From CAYGUK01 sp964352985 (GTDB lineage Bacteria > Pseudomonadota > Gammaproteobacteria > JAHCLG01), in NCBI GenBank assembly GCA_964352985.1, contig CAYGUK010000087.1:1-17039 (forward strand): a DNA stretch of 17,039 nucleotides, in the 5' to 3' direction. The position numbers and the translations under genes are program-made. The notes below the pieces were generated by a model. It had not been told where the DNA came from, made no database searches, and worked only from the letters and a program-made list of their open reading frames with translations. This document shows positions 14,040-17,039 of this stretch, piece after piece; the stretch's first letter is position 1, and each line of letters starts with the position of its first letter.

Positions 14040-15353
14040 TCACATATCAATTACTGTATATTCACTATAGACTAGATCACTTGCCGTTCTATTTTCATGA
14101 ATAGAAAGTGATTTTTTATAAACATCAAAAATAGTGTCAAAAAATTTTGCAGTCATAGGATGAAGTAAATCAGCATCAACTTGTGAAGGATGTTCAATGA
14201 CGCCATTGACTAGAGCAAAAATGATTTGCTCAAGATCAAGTAACACCTCCGCAAGATCTTGTTCATTATCTATAAAAGTATTTAATATATCGATAATACA
14301 ATCTCGTAGTAACACAAAACTATCGCCACCGTTTTTATCTTTTAAGTAACGATTTGCTAAAAATACACTTTTAGCAGTATTTGTCGATGCGTGATGTTGT
14401 AAAACTGATTGTGGATCATATTGGTTAGTTTTTTTAAATAACCGTTTAGTATCTGTCTCGGTAGTTAAATGAAATGCTGGATAAACTAGCTTACCTCGAT
14501 CTTGGTGACGGTTCATCAGCCAGATGGACTCTTTTTCATATCCTTGTTCTTCTGTTTCACTAAATTGACTATTAAATGCTGCGATAATACTCGTGCGTAA
14601 GCCACAAAACTCTGCACTTTTCGGTCCAAACAGAATGTTGTTTTCCAATACAAATATCGCATCTAGGCATAAATTTGGTTCTGGAAAATAACAACCAAAT
14701 GGGTTAACCAAACGACTTAAATCGACTCTTGCTTGCATGTCTTTTTCTATCGCTTTTGTTTTTTTATTGATATCGCCAAAAGTATCATCAGCATTGACAC
14801 GATATCCACTCCCAATAATGATTGGTCTCATATAAAAAGTTTCACTTATTCCATGAACAAGACCATATTGTTCCAATAAATCATCTCTATCTGGTATGAT
14901 TTCAGTGAGTTCATTTTCAATGGCTTGAAAAATATGAATTTCAAAATCTTCAGATAATATAGTTGAACGTCGACCTTGATCGGCATCAGCAATAGCAATG
15001 TAGGGTATAAAACCTGCATCAGAAAAACGTTTGACAAAACTCCTTGTTTGTTGACAATGCAAAAGTTCATTCCGTACCGTAAGGAAAAGTTGGACCACTC
15101 CAATCAAAAAACAAAACTTCAAGTTCGATATTATATTCACGTCCAGCCTCTTGTAGTTCTTCAGTGTTAATTTCCACACCTTGGCTGCCTATTTTTTTGT
15201 TAACACAAAAACCATTGCTATGGGAGGATGTTTTAAACCATCTAAATGATATGCCTCTAAAATTCCGAGAATCGAATTTGCAGTGTTTTTATTGTTCGGG
15301 AGGGGAATGTTTACGATGAAAGCATAATGATGGGAATTGGTTGAACCTAGCAT
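14040..15353 (-). pseudogene. Frameshifted gene of unknown function, possibly GT-A glycosyltransferase-like
   Basis: I do not recognise the family. A strong site (GAGGTGA) precedes the ATG at 15353. Frame 0 encodes 54 residues (MLGSTNSHHYAFIVNIPL to VFVLTKK) and stops at TAG 15191-15189. Protein-like sequence continues in the -1 frame (IGSQGVEINTEEL to FDWSGPTFPYGT) until a TGA at 15069-15067, and then returns to frame 0 (RNELLHCQQTRSFVKRF), open to 14040. The rejoined product has about 437 residues, no signal peptide and no membrane segment. Its first half alternates strands and helices and has DADQG in a strand-end position (IPYIAIADADQG), as in the D-x-D motif of nucleotide-sugar transferases; that reading is an inference. 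The first shift lies in an A7 run. It may be a pseudogene, a recoded gene or two sequencing errors. The GTG at 15179 opens the same frame but would begin in a shadow-like stretch. Confidence 0.6.
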
Positions 15354-15701
15354 AATTATCACCTCATTATATTTTTTATGCTAATTTCAAGATACCAGTT
15401 TTTTTGATTTTACACATTTCCGTAAAAATACGGTGATATTTTACAGTTGTTTCTTGCAATACTTTTATTTGAATTAAATCAGGTAGTTAATGAATTCTGA
15501 GTGACTTGACATTTAACTAAATGAAGATTTATTTATAATACAAATAATTTTATCGTGAAAATTAAAAAAGAAAAAAGTTAAGAAGTTTTATGCTATGAAA
15601 CTTCTTAACTTTCTTTAAAAATAAATTAATCACTGTTGTGTTATTTGATACGAAAATTTCTAATATGAATTTATTCACATTAGTTTATTTTACCATTAAA
15701 T
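15354..15701. other. Gene-free stretch between sdaA and the frameshifted gene
   Basis: This gap contains the sdaA terminator (15559-15612) and, upstream of the frameshifted gene, a ribosome site, a CCGTA-AAAA-TACGG inverted repeat (15420-15433) flanked by two copies of ATTTTACA (15407-15414 and 15438-15445), and scattered AT-rich -10-like words. I found no convincing promoter pair and no coding sequence. Confidence 0.5.
15559..15612 (-). terminator. Rho-independent terminator of sdaA
   Basis: AAAGTTAAGAAGTTT (15574-15588) and AAACTTCTTAACTTT (15598-15612) form a perfect 15-pair stem with a nine-base loop. Read on the minus strand, the stem is followed by T6, C, T6. It lies about 90 bases after the sdaA stop. 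The plus-strand side has only a broken T run, so it mainly stops sdaA transcripts. Confidence 0.85.
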
Positions 15702-17039
15702 TTAACATTCAGGCACATTTACCGCGAGTCCGCCGAGTGATGTCTCTTTATAGATGGTCATCATATTTTTTCCTGTTTCGCGCATGGTCGCAATGACTTT
15801 ATCCAGAGAAACAATATGTTTGCCCGTTTCTAATAATGCTAATCGTGCCGCATTAACTGCTTTAACTGAGCCCATGGCATTGCGCTCTATGCAAGGAATT
15901 TGTACGAGACCATTTATCGGATCACAAGTCATGCCGAGATGATGTTCCATGGCAATTTCCGCTGCATTTTCAACTTGCCAAATACTTCCACCTAATACGG
16001 CGGTTAACGCGCCAGCAGCCATTGATGAAGCGACACCAACTTCACCTTGACAGCCAACTTCTGCACCCGAAATCGATGCACCTTTTTTATAAAGAATAGC
16101 GATTGCACCTGCGGTGAGTAAATAATTAATCACTCCATCATCTGTGGGGTTATCACAAAATTGTTTGTAATAAGCGAGAACAGCGGGAATGATCCCTGCC
16201 GCACCATTCGTTGGTGCAGTAACAATGCGTGAACCTGCTGCATTTTCTTCATTGACCGCCATAGCAAATAAATTTATCCAATTTAAAACATTTTCTGCTT
16301 TAGTTTTATTGGTGGGATCAGCATTTAGTTTTTGAAATAATTGTGGTGCGCGACGTGTAACATTTAAACCACCAGGAAGTGTCCCTGGCGTCCGACAACC
16401 TTTTTCGATACATTCCATCATTATATCTGCAATGTGTAATATAGATTTTTTAATCTCATTTTCTTCACGCCAAATTTTTTCATTTTCCATCATCATATGT
16501 GCGATAGTCATGCTATGTTTCTCACAATGATGTAAAATTTCAGCGGCAGTATCAAAAGGGTAAGGTGGATGAACGATGGTATCGTTTGGTTGACCGTATT
16601 CTTTATCATTAACGATAAAGCCACCACCAATCGAATAATAAATTTCAGTTAATACAATTTTTTTCTCATTATAAGCAATAAATCGCATACCATTAGTATG
16701 ATGAGGTAATACTTTATCTTGATTAAAAATTAAGTCAGTTTCTAGTGAAAATGGAATATATTTTTGCTTTGCTAAATTAATTTGTTTTTGTTCGACAATT
16801 TGTTGATAGCGAGGAATAATACTTAGCGGATCTACGGTTTCAGGTTCTTCGTTTAGCAAGCCAACTAATATTGCCTTATCAGTTCCGTGTCCCACACCCG
16901 TTAATGCCAGTGATCCATAAAGTTCAATTTTAATGCGCGTGATTTTTTCCACATTAAGTTTTTTTACAAATGTTGCCGCGGCTTTCATTGGACCTACAGT
17001 ATGAGAGCTCGAGGGGCCGATACCAATGGAAAATAAATC
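15702..17039 (-). CDS. sdaA: L-serine dehydratase (iron-sulfur, single-chain), 5' end outside the window
   Basis: This enzyme deaminates L-serine to pyruvate and ammonia using a [4Fe-4S] cluster. 445 codons are visible; only about the first ten residues are missing by comparison with E. coli SdaA. The frame runs to the window edge and contains GIGPSSSHTVGPMKA, the substrate-binding start of the family, so the internal ATG at 16988 is not the start. The N-terminal beta domain (YGSLALTGVGHGTD) is followed by the catalytic domain with VNEENAAGSRIVTAPTNGA. The three cluster cysteines are in GAEVGCQGEVG, MTCDP and QIPCIERN. The chain ends in Cys (VPEC), matching the C-terminal Cys that caps the cluster in the Legionella pneumophila enzyme. 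A strong terminator follows. Serine breakdown is a main carbon route in Legionella-like bacteria. Confidence 0.96.
   Translation of the reverse strand, partial: DLFSIGIGPSSSHTVGPMKAAATFVKKLNVEKITRIKIELYGSLALTGVGHGTDKAILVGLLNEEPETVDPLSIIPRYQQIVEQKQINLAKQKYIPFSLETDLIFNQDKVLPHHTNGMRFIAYNEKKIVLTEIYYSIGGGFIVNDKEYGQPNDTIVHPPYPFDTAAEILHHCEKHSMTIAHMMMENEKIWREENEIKKSILHIADIMMECIEKGCRTPGTLPGGLNVTRRAPQLFQKLNADPTNKTKAENVLNWINLFAMAVNEENAAGSRIVTAPTNGAAGIIPAVLAYYKQFCDNPTDDGVINYLLTAGAIAILYKKGASISGAEVGCQGEVGVASSMAAGALTAVLGGSIWQVENAAEIAMEHHLGMTCDPINGLVQIPCIERNAMGSVKAVNAARLALLETGKHIVSLDKVIATMRETGKNMMTIYKETSLGGLAVNVPEC

Noticed and set aside
14846..15103. Third open frame within the frameshifted gene
   Set aside because: It overlaps the well-formed frame 0 sequence, is rich in Leu, Ile and Lys as shadows are, and does not join either exposed end.
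15506..15539. Plus-strand TTGACA and TATAAT with a hairpin downstream, a possible small RNA
   Set aside because: The hexamers are 22 bases apart, too far for one sigma-70 promoter, and the downstream hairpin has its T run on the minus strand, so it is the sdaA terminator.

Overview
The window reads as a piece of chromosome from an AT-rich gammaproteobacterium (by eye about two thirds A+T). Short gaps, ATGA-type gene overlaps and a secreted HAD protein of the DUF2608 type known from Legionella, Coxiella and chlamydiae suggest a Legionellales-like, possibly host-associated lineage. That placement is an inference from gene content, not a phylogeny. No rRNA, tRNA, CRISPR array, insertion sequence or phage gene was seen.

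Left part (1-2153): the tail of a universal stress protein, a convergent DUG3-like class II glutamine amidotransferase, a small heat shock protein behind a near-perfect sigma-32 promoter, and a small secreted eight-cysteine protein read towards it. The heat shock gene's terminator lies inside the last codons of that cysteine-rich gene.

Middle (2154-9560): a compact potABCD operon for polyamine uptake (ATPase, two permeases, periplasmic binding protein, all overlapping); a secreted HAD-fold phosphatase-like protein; a convergent DUF3579 gene; then a tightly overlapped trio of pssA (phosphatidylserine synthase), a membrane-anchored retropepsin-like aspartic protease and nadC (NAD synthesis). 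Stem-loops separate the units.

Right part (9557-17039, all minus strand): an unrecognised lipoprotein lies downstream of two tandem paralogous mechanosensitive channels, each an MscS pore fused to a cyclic-nucleotide-binding domain and a conserved C-terminal helix. Upstream is an unrecognised gene of about 437 codons whose reading frame is broken twice in its first third, once exactly at an A AAA AAA slippery heptamer. Its rejoined N-terminal half looks like a GT-A glycosyltransferase. The window ends in sdaA (iron-sulfur L-serine dehydratase), cut off a few codons after its start.

Most of the window is ordinary housekeeping and transport. The parts most worth a second look are the double-frameshift gene at 14040-15353, the tandem cyclic-nucleotide-type channels with one altered phosphate-binding arginine, the twin CX3C secreted protein, and the structured leaders of pssA and the channel operon.
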